Assembly: GCA_002897635.1 (NCBI GenBank)
Contig: BDTD01000018.1
Span: 124,001 to 188,000, forward strand
DNA: 64,000 nt
Source: a bacterium BMS3Abin11
GTDB lineage: Bacteria; Pseudomonadota; Gammaproteobacteria; BMS3Bbin11
Direction: 5' to 3'
Of this stretch, positions 45,801 through 55,134 are shown piece by piece. The position numbers and the translations under genes were made by a program. The notes below the pieces were generated by a model. It was given only the letters and a program-made list of their open reading frames with translations, had not been told where the DNA came from and ran no database searches. The number at the start of each line of letters is the position of its first letter. The first letter of the stretch is position 1.

Positions 45801-47243
45801 TTACAATGCGGGTAAATCAATATTATTCAATATATCAACAGGTCTCTTTCGCTGCGCATCAGACCAGCTGAGTATTGCATAAAAGCTTCGTATACGATTG
45901 ACGTAGGCAACGGGTTCATAACCCCGAGCGTAGCCGTAACGTGTTTTTTTATGCCATTCAGGCCTGGCCAGTAGTGGTAAATATTTCCTGACATCCAGCC
46001 AACTGTCCGGGTCGTCTCCGGCTTTTTGTGTCAGAATACGTGCATCCTCCAGATGACCGATACCAATATTATAGGCGGCCAGGGCGAACCATAATCGGTC
46101 AGGATGTGGAATTCGTGTTGGCAGGCTGTCAATCAACAACTTAAGGTATCGTGACCCACCTTCTATACTTTCTTCTGGGTTGCGACGATCACTAATCTTT
46201 AGCCTTTTAGCCGTCGCATTGGTGAGCATCATAATTCCCCGAACACCTGTCGGTGATACGGCATCAGCATTCCAGTGCGACTCCTGATAGGCCTGAGCTG
46301 CCAGTAGACGCCAGTCTATGCCTGCTTCCTCTCCAGCCCTGCGGAACATATCCTCATACTCGGGTAAGAGGTTACCTATGCGTTCCAGGAATTTCTTGGT
46401 ATTAACATAATTGAATTTTGAGCTAGGGCCATAATAGCGGTCGAGCAATCGATCCAGTTTACCGCTGGATTTCATTTCTTTCAGAAAGTCATTTGCCGCA
46501 TCGATCAATGAGTGATCACTGGAAAATGTAAACATCCAGGCGAGCTTGTCATCAGGCGGAAGGGAAAAGGCAATATTCAGGTCAGGATAATACTGGCGTA
46601 CCACGGCAACAATGTTAGAATCTGCAACTGTTAGATCCAGTTTTTTCTCCCAGACACGTATAAGCAGATTTTCCGGAGTTTCATCTGCTGTTTCCTGCCA
46701 ACTGAGTTCAGGATATTTCTCTTTTAATTTTTCCAGTCGTTCTACATGACTACTGCCGCTTGTAATCATGATATTTCGCCCAACCAGGTTAGCTGCACTA
46801 TGCGGTCTTTTTTTTCCACCGCCACGAAATATAACCTGTTGTTTGATAGTCTGATAAGGTGCGCTGAATGAAAACTGTTTCTTTCTATCCTCAGTGATTG
46901 TCAGGCCCGCTGCAGCCATATCTACATGAGCTGCCTTGAGTTCAGGCATTATCTTATCAAACTGATCCGCCAGCCTTATTTCCAGTTCGACACCGAGATT
47001 GTTTGCAAATGCCCTGGCGAGTTCATACTCAAAACCACCCTTTCCCTGATTATCTTCGTAGTATGTAGTGGGGCCATTGAATGTGATGACGCGAAGTTTT
47101 CCTGCTGACAGTATTCGTTGAAGATGATTTTCATCCCAGGTGAATTCGAGAATGAGTACTGGGATTGATAGTAATACAGCAACCAGAATCCCGATTATTC
47201 GAATGCGCTGCAGACGTTTTTTTTGCTGGTTAGGTTCGCTCAC
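45801..47243 (-). CDS. mltF: Membrane-bound lytic murein transglycosylase F
   Basis: A 480-residue protein with an N-terminal membrane or signal helix (about 15-35), a solute-binding-like domain (about 45-270: LRVITFNGPTTYYEDNQGKG, DMAAAGLTIT) and a C-terminal SLT domain (about 295-420). The catalytic glutamate is in AAQAYQESHWNADAVS, then GVRGIMMLTNATA and AAYNIGIGHLEDA. MltF cleaves peptidoglycan and is regulated by muropeptide binding. It stands alone, with a miniature element just upstream of its start. Confidence 0.94.
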   Translation of the reverse strand: MSEPNQQKKRLQRIRIIGILVAVLLSIPVLILEFTWDENHLQRILSAGKLRVITFNGPTTYYEDNQGKGGFEYELARAFANNLGVELEIRLADQFDKIMPELKAAHVDMAAAGLTITEDRKKQFSFSAPYQTIKQQVIFRGGGKKRPHSAANLVGRNIMITSGSSHVERLEKLKEKYPELSWQETADETPENLLIRVWEKKLDLTVADSNIVAVVRQYYPDLNIAFSLPPDDKLAWMFTFSSDHSLIDAANDFLKEMKSSGKLDRLLDRYYGPSSKFNYVNTKKFLERIGNLLPEYEDMFRRAGEEAGIDWRLLAAQAYQESHWNADAVSPTGVRGIMMLTNATAKRLKISDRRNPEESIEGGSRYLKLLIDSLPTRIPHPDRLWFALAAYNIGIGHLEDARILTQKAGDDPDSWLDVRKYLPLLARPEWHKKTRYGYARGYEPVAYVNRIRSFYAILSWSDAQRKRPVDILNNIDLPAL

Positions 47244-47265
47244 GCTATTTTTGCGGGGATGTGAA

Positions 47266-47433
47266 TTAAGGGTACCTCTATTAATTCATGAATTATCATA
47301 TTGTGTCCAAAACCTGCCATCTCTGCGTTAAGAATCTTCGTAATAGCTAGCTGATAAGTGCGATCCTTGCCTTGATATGACAGGTTTTGAATCACAGTCT
47401 GACATATCCAGAATTAATAGAGGTACCCTTAAG
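47266..47433. mobile_element. Miniature inverted-repeat element, TTAAGGGTACCTCT type
   Basis: A 168-bp element with 22-bp perfect inverted termini (TTAAGGGTACCTCTATTAAT plus TC) and further matching inside the arms (CAAAACCTG then CAT, near 47309 and 47380). It carries no ORF. TTAA lies at both ends, as in the element at 41463-41729, and both share GG-x-ACCTCT after it. It is located 22 bases upstream of the mltF start codon. The remainder of this gap up to 47511 shows nothing else. Confidence 0.82.
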
Positions 47434-47511
47434 CTAGTGAGTAGTAAAGGTACATTCTAATATGAGAACTTAGCACATGAGTAATCATGGGCAGAAATCT
47501 TTTTTTAGGCA

Positions 47512-47541
47512 TAAAAAAGGCCATTGGTTGATGGCCTTTTT
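47512..47541. terminator. Bidirectional terminator after the TusE-like gene
   Basis: AAAAAAGGCCAT-TGGTTG-ATGGCCTTTTT forms a strong stem with A- and T-runs on either side, able to terminate on both strands. It is 20 bases after the end of the minus-strand TusE-like gene. Confidence 0.85.
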
Positions 47542-47561
47542 ATTGGTCCTGTATTGTTTTA

Positions 47562-47897
47562 CTAACTGCAGCCTTTCGGCCTTGGCAGACCGGCAATCTT
47601 GTTGGCACATTTTATCAGGCCGGTTGGAAATAGCGAGTAGATATATTTCTGATCGCTTCGATCTTTGCCATACTTTTTCTTCATTAGTTTTGAAAATGCG
47701 CGTGGCTCAGCGACTTTGCCGTTGTCGATAAAATATTCACGAGCTTCATGGATGATGACCCAGTGTTCTTGTGTGAGTTCTGGCACTTTTTCACTGACAG
47801 CTATTTTTTCAGCCAGCCCTTCACTCCATTCATCAGGACTTAGTAACCAGCCGGCTTCACTGAGCTCAATTATCTGTCCGTTTATTTCTGTTTGCAT
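47562..47897 (-). CDS. TusE-like DsrC-family sulfur carrier protein
   Basis: A 111-residue DsrC-fold protein (GWLLSPDEWSEGLAEKIA, LTQEHWVIIHEAREYF, IYSLFPTG). The C-terminus KIAGLPRPKGCS has the penultimate cysteine (CysA) and asparagine in place of CysB, with an extra cysteine two residues earlier. That is the cysteine pattern of TusE, the last protein of the tRNA 2-thiouridine sulfur relay. The start at 47897 is preferred over 47930, since GGGGT precedes it and it gives TusE length. tusBCD are not in this window. The gene is bracketed by miniature-element ends. Confidence 0.86.
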   Translation of the reverse strand: MQTEINGQIIELSEAGWLLSPDEWSEGLAEKIAVSEKVPELTQEHWVIIHEAREYFIDNGKVAEPRAFSKLMKKKYGKDRSDQKYIYSLFPTGLIKCANKIAGLPRPKGCS

Positions 47898-47964
47898 TGG
47901 TAAAACCCCAAAAGAATAATAGTTGACCAATTATATCAAGAATAAGCCGTGCAGTATAGAAGCC

Positions 47965-47992
47965 TATCCAGAATCAATAGAGGGATCCTTCA
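47965..47992. mobile_element. Solo end of a TTAAGGGTACCTCT-type miniature element
   Basis: TATCCAGAATCAATAGAGGG followed by ATCCTTCA matches the right arm of the element at 47266-47433 with a few changes and the same orientation. No partner arm was found downstream, so it is a decayed or truncated copy. Confidence 0.55.
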
Positions 47993-48083
47993 ATCCTGAA
48001 ACTTTTTCCTAATCTACTGGTACAGATCATAAACTCTCGCTAAAATCACGTCAGCATTTTTGAATTACTTGGAATGCTTTCTA

Positions 48084-48198
48084 TGGCGGTGATGGTTGGC
48101 CCCCTTAACGACGATATGCTGTGAACCCGGTCAGATCTGGAAGGAAGCAGCCGCAGCAGCAGATTCGGGTGTTAGGGCAAGGCTGTCCTGATCCGCCA
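48084..48198 (+). ncRNA. ffs: Signal recognition particle 4.5S RNA
   Basis: A stretch of about 115 bases holding the invariant SRP domain IV core GGTCAGATCTGGAAGGAAGC and the matching distal strand (GCAGATTCGGGTGTTAGGG). The 5' end TGGCGG pairs with the 3' end CCGCCA, closing a long hairpin of the size of Escherichia coli 4.5S RNA. It binds Ffh to target membrane proteins. It lies directly upstream of dnaX. Confidence 0.93.
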
Positions 48199-48256
48199 CC
48201 ATTCAGTGTTTTATGATGCTCTTGCAGGGTGCATCAGGATTGTTTCCGGATGTGTT

Positions 48257-49927
48257 ATGTCATATAAGGTTCTTGCACGAAAATGGCGTCCAGGCAGCTT
48301 TAGTGATGTTATTGGTCAGCAGCATATACTCCAGTCCCTGTCACACGCTCTCGATACCGACCGGCTGCATCACGCTCTGTTATTTACCGGCACACGAGGT
48401 GTAGGCAAAACGACTATTGCGAGAATACTGGCCAAGGCGCTGAATTGTGAGCAGGGCATCAGTTCCACGCCATGTGGGAAATGTGATTCCTGCATAGCCA
48501 TAGATGAAGGCCGTTATATTGATCTGATCGAGGTTGATGCGGCATCGAAAACTAAAGTCGATGACACGCGTGAATTACTGGATAACGTCCAGTATCTTCC
48601 TACCACCGGTCGTTACAAGGTTTATCTCATTGATGAAGTCCATATGCTTTCTCGAAGCAGCTTTAATGCGTTACTAAAGACACTAGAAGAACCACCGGAA
48701 CATGTCAAATTTTTGCTGGCCACTACAGATCCACAGCAATTACCAGTCACGGTGTTATCGCGTTGCCTGCAATTTAATCTTAAGCGACTAAGTATTTTAG
48801 AAATAAAATCGCAACTCGTCCGCATCCTTGAGACGGAAAAGATAGAAAGCGATGATGTGGCGTTAGATTTACTGGCGACGAGTGCGGACGGTAGTATGCG
48901 GGACGGGCTTAGTCTGCTGGATCAGGCCATCGCTTTTGGTGCGGGTAAAGTGTTCGGTGAAGATGTCAGAAGCATGCTTGGCAGTATCGAGCAGCGCTAC
49001 ATCCATGCGCTGATTGAAAGTCTTGCGAATGATGATGCGGATGCTTTGTTCCATGCTATAGATGATGCAGCAGACCGCAGTCCAGATTTCATGATGGTAT
49101 TGAATGAGATGCTTGGTATTTTATATCATCTTTCACTTGTTCAGCTGGCCCCAGCTATTATCGAACAACGCAGCCTGGACAGGGAATGGCTGGAAAAAAC
49201 CAGCAACAAATTCAGTGCCGAACAATTACAACTGTTTTATCAGATATGTCTGACAGGTAAGAGGGATCTACCACTGGCACCTGATTCCAGAACGGGTTTC
49301 GAAATGCTGATGCTGAGAATGCTGGCTTTCCAGCCCGGCCCGACTGCACCGGCAGTTACTACTACTCACATTACAGACGGGACGCAAAGTGGGCACAAAC
49401 CGCCGGTAAGTCATCGGCACGGTCGTCAGCATAGTAAGCAACACAATGGTCAGAAGCCTGTTGCCAGGCAATCACCCACGCAGGACAATACTGTTTATTC
49501 TCAATCCGAATCAGGTGCGAAGTCTCAAACTACGGCAGTACCTCTTGCTGGCAAAGACTGGGCAAGGTTGGCCAGATCACTTTCTGTGACGGGGCTTACA
49601 AAACAACTGGCTTTACATATGGCACCGGAAATTTGGGATAAAAAGCAACTTGAACTTGTTATTGATGCCGAACAGGAAGCAATCTATTCATCGGCAAGGG
49701 AAAAAGAGCTGATTCATGCATTGCAAAAAAAATTGGGTGGTAATATTCAGGTAAGCATACGAATTGATACCCCCGTGACTGAGACACCCGCACAGCAAAA
49801 ACAACGACAGACCAGAGAACGCCAGCAGGCGGCAGAACAATCCATAATGTCGGACAAGTCAGTGACTAAAATGGTCGAGGCATTTGGCGCAAGTATTTCA
49901 CCGGCATCAATCAGGCCGGTTCCTTAA
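48257..49927 (+). CDS. dnaX: DNA polymerase III subunits tau/gamma
   Basis: A 556-residue clamp-loader ATPase starting [15 protein letters not shown]. Walker A is GTRGVGKT near 45-52, a four-cysteine zinc site is CGKCDSC near 73-79, Walker [10 protein letters not shown] is near 125 and the sensor region [15 protein letters not shown] follows. A low-complexity linker (about 370-435) leads to the tau-specific C-terminal domain. The ATG at 48257 is chosen over an upstream codon at 48206 that lies just after ffs. An A8 run at 49725-49732 could allow a frameshifted shorter product. Confidence 0.95.
   Translation: MSYKVLARKWRPGSFSDVIGQQHILQSLSHALDTDRLHHALLFTGTRGVGKTTIARILAKALNCEQGISSTPCGKCDSCIAIDEGRYIDLIEVDAASKTKVDDTRELLDNVQYLPTTGRYKVYLIDEVHMLSRSSFNALLKTLEEPPEHVKFLLATTDPQQLPVTVLSRCLQFNLKRLSILEIKSQLVRILETEKIESDDVALDLLATSADGSMRDGLSLLDQAIAFGAGKVFGEDVRSMLGSIEQRYIHALIESLANDDADALFHAIDDAADRSPDFMMVLNEMLGILYHLSLVQLAPAIIEQRSLDREWLEKTSNKFSAEQLQLFYQICLTGKRDLPLAPDSRTGFEMLMLRMLAFQPGPTAPAVTTTHITDGTQSGHKPPVSHRHGRQHSKQHNGQKPVARQSPTQDNTVYSQSESGAKSQTTAVPLAGKDWARLARSLSVTGLTKQLALHMAPEIWDKKQLELVIDAEQEAIYSSAREKELIHALQKKLGGNIQVSIRIDTPVTETPAQQKQRQTRERQQAAEQSIMSDKSVTKMVEAFGASISPASIRPVP
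49726..49732 (+). other. Candidate slippery heptamer in dnaX
   Basis: In the dnaX frame the codons CAA AAA AAA TTG place A-AAA-AAA in the correct X-XXY-YYZ phase for -1 slippage. The -1 frame then reads ATT GGG TGG TAA and stops at 49741-49743. The shortened product would have about 493 residues. Confidence 0.3.
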
Positions 49928-49946
49928 CATAATCAGGAGCATTAAT

Positions 49947-50270
49947 ATGAAAGGTGGTTTAGGTAATATAATGAAGCAGGCTCAGGCTATGCAGGAAAAA
50001 ATGCAACAGGCACAGGAAGAACTGGCACATACTGAAGTAGAAGGCAGCGCCGGCGGTGGACTGGTAAGCGTTACCATGACCTGTCGCCACGATGTACGCA
50101 AGGTTGTTATCGATGACGAGTTACTGAGCGAGGAAAAGGCTGTACTTGAAGACCTGGTCGCAGCAGCGTTGAATGATGCAGTGCGCAAGGTTGAATCAAC
50201 GACACAGGAAAAGATGTCCGGTATGACCGCAGGCATGGGATTGCCGGATGGAATGAATCTTCCTTTCTGA
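49947..50270 (+). CDS. ybaB: YbaB/EbfC nucleoid-associated protein
   Basis: A 107-residue protein of the YbaB/EbfC family. It has an N-terminal [20 protein letters not shown] helix, the [20 protein letters not shown] strand pair, and a C-terminal Met/Gly-rich tail [16 protein letters not shown]. It forms a dimer that binds DNA. AGGAG precedes the ATG at 49947. The longer upstream frame overlaps dnaX and is rejected. The order dnaX-ybaB-recR is conserved. Confidence 0.95.
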   Translation: MKGGLGNIMKQAQAMQEKMQQAQEELAHTEVEGSAGGGLVSVTMTCRHDVRKVVIDDELLSEEKAVLEDLVAAALNDAVRKVESTTQEKMSGMTAGMGLPDGMNLPF

Positions 50271-50284
50271 TTTTTCCCGTTTAT

Positions 50285-50914
50285 ATGTCTACCGCCCATG
50301 CCATTGAAAATCTTAGAGCAGCGCTTGCCTGTCTACCCGGTGTCGGTCCAAAATCTGCTCAACGCATGGCATACTATCTGATAGAGCGAAACCGGGAAGG
50401 CGCGAGGGGAATCGCATCTGCACTTATGCATGCACTGGAATCAATACAACATTGCCGGCGCTGCAACAACCTCAGTGAAGCTGAACTCTGCCCTCTTTGT
50501 GCTTCACCGTCACGTAAGCACTCGCAACTGTGCATCGTTGAAACGCCGGCAGACCTTGAAGCCATAGAACAGACAGGAAGCTACAAGGGTTGCTATTTTG
50601 TACTGATGGGAACCATTTCTCCACTGGATGGTATCGGTCCTGATAATCTTGGTGTTGACCGTCTACTTGAAGTGCTGGAGGAATTTGTTATTGAAGAGAT
50701 AATCCTGGCAACTAACCTCACCGCAGAGGGTGAAACGACAGCGGAATATCTTATCGACCTGCTTGCAGGAAAGGAGGTCGCCAGAGATATAAATATTACC
50801 CGCATTGCTCGCGGTGTACCGGTGGGTGGAGAGCTGGAATATATTGATCGCAACACGGTTGCACGTGCAATAAATGAGCGACAGAGAGTAGGGCAACCGG
50901 GAAAACCAGATTGA
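50285..50914 (+). CDS. recR: Recombination protein RecR
   Basis: A 209-residue protein with a helix-hairpin-helix (LACLPGVGPKSAQRMAYYL), a C4 zinc finger (CRRCNNLSEAELCPLC, about 57-72), a Toprim domain (about 80-175: CIVETPADLEAIE) and the C-terminal Walker B-like ARGVPVGGELEYID. It acts with RecF and RecO in gap repair. It is 14 bases after ybaB. The 201-base gap that follows shows nothing recognisable. Confidence 0.95.
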   Translation: MSTAHAIENLRAALACLPGVGPKSAQRMAYYLIERNREGARGIASALMHALESIQHCRRCNNLSEAELCPLCASPSRKHSQLCIVETPADLEAIEQTGSYKGCYFVLMGTISPLDGIGPDNLGVDRLLEVLEEFVIEEIILATNLTAEGETTAEYLIDLLAGKEVARDINITRIARGVPVGGELEYIDRNTVARAINERQRVGQPGKPD

Positions 50915-51115
50915 GTATATTTAGCTGCGGGTAACGTAATCGCTGAATTTGTAGAATGAATCCTTCAGCTACTTCACTACTTCATTCAGGCCGTTTTCAT
51001 ACAGATCTGCTTTTTGTATATTTTTACATCCATCATTTGTAAATAGCTGCTCATACGGCTATTGCTATCGAGGAGTTTCTTATCGTTTTATGTCTCTCCT
51101 GGAATCAGGGGCTCC

Positions 51116-52363
51116 TTAATGTTCACCTGAGGACTGAAGGTGCTTAATACGAATGGATGCCGGTGGATGAGAATCATAAAATGCTGAGTGGATCGGGTCT
51201 GGTGTAAGGGTATTGGCGTTGTCCCGGTACAGTTTAAGCAGGGCGCTGATCAGATCTCTGGCATCAGCATTTTCTTTTGCGTAGTCATCGGCCTCAAACT
51301 CGTGTTTGCGTGAGAACCACGCACTGACCGGGTGGATGAAAAACATGAACACGGGGCCTGTCATCATAAATAACATTAAGGCAGCGTGGTTTGAGGCGGT
51401 AGTCATTCCCAGACCCTGATAGAACCAGCCCTGCTGCATCAGCCAGCCGAGTAGCGCCAGCGCAAGCAGGCTGATGAGGAAAAATATACATATACGTTTG
51501 ATAATGTGGTGGCATTTAAAATGTCCCAGTTCATGCGCCAGTACGGCCACAATTTCATCGGCACTGAGGGTATCTAGCAGGGTGTCAAAGAATACGACGC
51601 GTTTGGATTTCCCCAGCCCGGTAAAATAGGCGTTGCTGTGCGCTGATCGGCGCGAGCCATCGACAACAAACAATCCCTGAACCTTGAAACCGGTGCGTTG
51701 CATCAGTGCGGTGACGCTTTTGCTGACAGATTCATCTTGCAGTGGTTCAAATTTGTTGAACAAAGGTGCTATCCAGACAGGATAGATAACCATGGCAAGC
51801 AGATTGAAAGCCATCCAGATCAGCCACAGATACAACCACCAGAGTTTACCACTGGTCTGCATTAACCACAGGGCGACAAAGAGCAATGGCACGCCAATGA
51901 TCAGAAAAAGAATGATTCGTTTGATTAAATCCGTAAAATACAGGGCAGGGGTGGTCTTGTTGAAGCCAAAGCGGGCTTCAAGTCCGAAGGTTTTATAAAG
52001 GGTGAACGGCATGTCCAGTACTGCACCAATGAATATTGTCGCAATAATGAAGAACACGCCAATCATCAACGGTTGCTCCAGCAGCTGCCGGCTCAGGTCA
52101 TCAATTAGTTGCAGTCCACCGCCGAGGGTGAATACAAGCAGGATAAATGCTGAATAGAAGCCAGCAATCAATCCCAGACGAGTGCGTGCAATGGTGTAAT
52201 CTGCTGCTTTTTGATGAGTACTGAGGTCAATCTGCTCACTGAAGGCATCAGGTACTGCATCACGATGTTGCTGTATATTCCGTATTTGACGTCTGCTTAA
52301 CCAGAATTCAGTAATTAGCATTGCGGCTAGCGCGAAAAGAAAAAGAATGGTCAAAGTATTCAT
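51116..52363 (-). CDS. M48-family CaaX-protease-like membrane metalloprotease
   Basis: A 415-residue protein of the Ste24/M48 type. The zinc site is HELGH near 277-281, with a third ligand in HEFEADDYA near 337, and about seven hydrophobic segments surround it. Ste24-like bacterial proteases cleave membrane or exported proteins; the substrate here is unknown. The gene stands alone, facing the orn gene in the opposite direction across a 177-base gap that carries an inverted repeat. Confidence 0.9.
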   Translation of the reverse strand: MNTLTILFLFALAAMLITEFWLSRRQIRNIQQHRDAVPDAFSEQIDLSTHQKAADYTIARTRLGLIAGFYSAFILLVFTLGGGLQLIDDLSRQLLEQPLMIGVFFIIATIFIGAVLDMPFTLYKTFGLEARFGFNKTTPALYFTDLIKRIILFLIIGVPLLFVALWLMQTSGKLWWLYLWLIWMAFNLLAMVIYPVWIAPLFNKFEPLQDESVSKSVTALMQRTGFKVQGLFVVDGSRRSAHSNAYFTGLGKSKRVVFFDTLLDTLSADEIVAVLAHELGHFKCHHIIKRICIFFLISLLALALLGWLMQQGWFYQGLGMTTASNHAALMLFMMTGPVFMFFIHPVSAWFSRKHEFEADDYAKENADARDLISALLKLYRDNANTLTPDPIHSAFYDSHPPASIRIKHLQSSGEH

Positions 52364-52391
52364 ATATGTTTTTCTAACTTAATTATTGAGC

Positions 52392-52452
52392 AGTTCCAGG
52401 TTCCAGATTCCAGGTTTAAAGGCTCAAGACCTGGAATCTGGATCGTTGAACT
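52392..52452. repeat. Inverted repeat of CCAGATTCCAGG type
   Basis: CAGATTCCAGGT and its complement ACCTGGAATCTG form arms around TTAAAGGCTCAAG, with extra repeated words (TTCCAGGTTCC) at the left. It is the same family as the longer array at 60396-60478. It lies between the divergent protease and orn genes. Confidence 0.65.
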
Positions 52453-52540
52453 TGAAACTATCTATTCCAGTAGACCGGATAATACATTATCCTTTCAGTC
52501 AAACTGATACTTTCCCCACGAAACGACAGGATATTTTTCT

Positions 52541-53089
52541 ATGCCACAGGATCCCAATGCACTGGTCTGGATTGATCTGGAAATGACAGGTCTGGATCCG
52601 GATACAGACAGAATTATTGAAATTGCCACCATCATCACAGATTCAGATCTGAATGTTCTGGGTGAAGGGCCTGTCATGGCCATCCACCAGTCCGACGAAT
52701 ATCTTGACGGCATGGATGAATGGAATACCCGAACGCATGGTAAAACTGGCCTGACCGAACGGGTAAAAGCATCTAAAATTACAGAATTGAATGCGGAGAA
52801 TGAAACACTGGAATTCATCCGTGAGTTTTGTCCACGCAACAAATCTCCCTTATGTGGCAACAGTATCTGTCAGGATCGCCGTTTTCTCTACCGTTATATG
52901 CCGCAACTAGAATCCTGGCTACATTACAGAAATCTTGATGTCAGCTCAGTGAAAGAACTGGCAAAGCGCTGGCACCCTGAGATCTATAATGGTTTCAGCA
53001 AGAAAAATACCCATATGGCACTGGATGACATCCGCGAGTCGATTGATGAACTCAAATATTTCAGGCGCACCTTCCTGAAGCTGAAATAA
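52541..53089 (+). CDS. orn: Oligoribonuclease
   Basis: A 182-residue DEDDh exonuclease: motif [21 protein letters not shown], motif [15 protein letters not shown] near 104 and motif [21 protein letters not shown] at the end. It degrades nanoRNAs, including pGpG. CAGGA lies nine bases before the ATG. Length and motifs match the family throughout. Confidence 0.96.
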   Translation: MPQDPNALVWIDLEMTGLDPDTDRIIEIATIITDSDLNVLGEGPVMAIHQSDEYLDGMDEWNTRTHGKTGLTERVKASKITELNAENETLEFIREFCPRNKSPLCGNSICQDRRFLYRYMPQLESWLHYRNLDVSSVKELAKRWHPEIYNGFSKKNTHMALDDIRESIDELKYFRRTFLKLK

Positions 53090-53120
53090 GTCAGGGCACA
53101 ATTGTGATATGTGTGGTGTA

Positions 53121-54233
53121 TCATTCCCTGTCTTTCTGCTGTGCTATGGCCCAGCCGATGTGTTCTGCAACTATCCCAGATGCTGATGGTAGTTTTTCTT
53201 CCAGTACTTTTACAATGACAGGGTCAAAAGCTGCATTACCCAGTGCAATAGCAATATTTCGCTGCCAGGGTCGATAGCCGATGCGTCGTATAGGAGAACC
53301 TTCCAGGTTTTTCATAAATTCGGACTCGTTCCAGCTAAATAGATCCAGCAGGGCTGTGTCATCCAGTCCGTGTCGAGGCTGAAAGTCAGCTTCTTTCGAC
53401 AGCTTTCCAAAGCGGTTCCAGGGGCAGCAGAGCTGGCAGTCATCACAGCCATATATGCGGTTGCCGAGCAGCGGGCGGAGTTTTTCCTTTATGACACCCC
53501 TGTATTCAATGGTCAGGTAGGAGATGCACAGCCGGGCATCGACCTGATAGGGTGCGATGATGGCCTGTGTCGGGCAGATATCGATGCAGGTCTGACAACT
53601 GCCACAGTGTTCTTCAACGACGGTATCGATGGGCAAGGGCAGATCAGTATAGATCTCACCAAGAAAAAACCAGGATCCGGCCTTTCGGTTAATCAAATTG
53701 CTGTGCTTGCCGATCCAGCCTATACCTGCTTTTTCCGCCAGTGCTTTTTCAAGTACCGGGGCTGAGTCGGTGAAAACCCGGTAGTTAAACCCTTCCAGTC
53801 CGGCCTGGATACGCCGTACCAGTTTCTGCAGACGTGAACGTATCAGCTTATGATAGTCGCGTCCCAGGGCATAGCGTGAAATGTAGGCGCGATCTATTTT
53901 CTTTAGTTGACCTACGGCTGTTCTTACCACATGCGGCAGATAGTCCATGCGCACTGAAATGACACGAGTGGTTCCGTGGATCAACTCACCAGGCCGGCTA
54001 CGTTTAAGGCCATGCCGGGCCATATATTCCATTTCGCCGTGATGATTCATGCTTAACCAGTTCTGTAGGTAATTTTCTGCTTTCTGCAGAGAGATATCCG
54101 TAATCCCTACCTGCTGAAAGCCCAGTTCCTGCCCCCACAGGCGTATTTGTTGTGCCAGATCAGCCAGTTCGACAGGTAATAGCTCATCAGCAGGATGTGT
54201 CTTGGGTTTCATTTGTCGTATGATACCGGCCAT
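53121..54233 (-). CDS. queG: Epoxyqueuosine reductase QueG
   Basis: A 370-residue cobalamin and 4Fe-4S enzyme. Two ferredoxin-like cysteine clusters are CGSCQTCIDICP near 202 and CDDCQLCCPW near 257, after an N-terminal B12-binding region with DSAPVLEKALAEKAGIGWIG. It makes queuosine from epoxyqueuosine in tRNA. Its ATG at 54233 and the nnrD ATG at 54232 share the CATG palindrome on opposite strands; an internal ATG at 54212 is an alternative. queF, from the same pathway, is 32 kb away. Confidence 0.95.
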   Translation of the reverse strand: MAGIIRQMKPKTHPADELLPVELADLAQQIRLWGQELGFQQVGITDISLQKAENYLQNWLSMNHHGEMEYMARHGLKRSRPGELIHGTTRVISVRMDYLPHVVRTAVGQLKKIDRAYISRYALGRDYHKLIRSRLQKLVRRIQAGLEGFNYRVFTDSAPVLEKALAEKAGIGWIGKHSNLINRKAGSWFFLGEIYTDLPLPIDTVVEEHCGSCQTCIDICPTQAIIAPYQVDARLCISYLTIEYRGVIKEKLRPLLGNRIYGCDDCQLCCPWNRFGKLSKEADFQPRHGLDDTALLDLFSWNESEFMKNLEGSPIRRIGYRPWQRNIAIALGNAAFDPVIVKVLEEKLPSASGIVAEHIGWAIAQQKDRE

Positions 54234-55101
54234 GGACTCTACTCAACAAAAATTATTTTCTGATATCGGTAAGCCTCGACAGGCTGATCTGGCAGAATGC
54301 CAGGGCTGGTTACCGGTTCGAGCCGAGGATTCACATAAGGGAAGTAATGGCAGGGTGTTGATCGCAGGCGGTGGATGGGCTATGGCCGGCGCTGCCTGTC
54401 TTGCAGGCTGGTCGGCGTACATTGCTGGGGCGGGGTTGGTAAGAATTGCCTGTATTCCTGATAATGTGACTGCAATTACCGCTTGTCGTCCTGAATTACT
54501 GGTGAGTGGCATTCACGCGACGAAACAGCTGAAAAACCTATTTCTGCAATCTGATGTTGTTGCCCTCGGGCCGGGCCTGGGACAGAGCGGCTGGTCACGA
54601 AATATGTTTGAGTATTTTCTTGAGCACAGAAGTCCCGATATCATTGATGCCGATGGCCTGAATCTGCTGGCGAAATCACCTGAAAGAAGACAGCACTGGA
54701 TATTAACACCGCACCCCGGTGAGGCGGCAAGGCTGCTTCAGTGCCAGATACGTGACATTCAGGCAGACAGAGTTGCAGCGATTAAGGAACTCGTAAAACA
54801 ATATGGTGGCATCTGCATCCTGAAGGGAAAAAATACGCTGTTAGCTACTAATAAAGGGGAGCTGTGGACCTGTCCATACGGCAATGCGGTGCTTGCTGTG
54901 GCAGGGACAGGTGATGTGTTGACGGGATTGCTGGCTGGGTTTCTGGCACAGGGCATGGCAGCAGAAAAGGCTGCAGTGACCGCTGTAGTATTACATGCCT
55001 GTGCCGGGGATGTTCATGCTGCCGAGCATGGAGGTGCTGGCATGCTGGCTTCTGATTTAATGCATCCCATACGACGATTAAGAAATGGTTATTCAGTGTA
55101 G
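54232..55101 (+). CDS. nnrD: ADP/ATP-dependent NAD(P)H-hydrate dehydratase (NnrD domain only)
   Basis: A 289-residue YjeF C-terminal-type enzyme: NGRVLIAGGGWAMAGAACL near 40, ALGPGLGQ near 116, DADGLNLLA near 143, LTPHPGEAARLL near 160 and the AGTGDVLTGLLAGFLAQG motif near 225. It repairs hydrated NADH and NADPH. In most gammaproteobacteria it is fused to the NnrE epimerase; here the N-terminal domain is missing and no separate nnrE was found. Start candidates 54202, 54220 and 54232 all lack a good Shine-Dalgarno sequence. Confidence 0.92.
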   Translation: MDSTQQKLFSDIGKPRQADLAECQGWLPVRAEDSHKGSNGRVLIAGGGWAMAGAACLAGWSAYIAGAGLVRIACIPDNVTAITACRPELLVSGIHATKQLKNLFLQSDVVALGPGLGQSGWSRNMFEYFLEHRSPDIIDADGLNLLAKSPERRQHWILTPHPGEAARLLQCQIRDIQADRVAAIKELVKQYGGICILKGKNTLLATNKGELWTCPYGNAVLAVAGTGDVLTGLLAGFLAQGMAAEKAAVTAVVLHACAGDVHAAEHGGAGMLASDLMHPIRRLRNGYSV

Positions 55102-55134
55102 CGTTGCTCCTACGAAAATCGGTAAGAAAATAGA

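Noticed and set aside
49195-49202. A-run in dnaX near 49197 as a frameshift site
   Set aside because: The codon phase (GAA AAA ACC) does not fit X-XXY-YYZ slippage.
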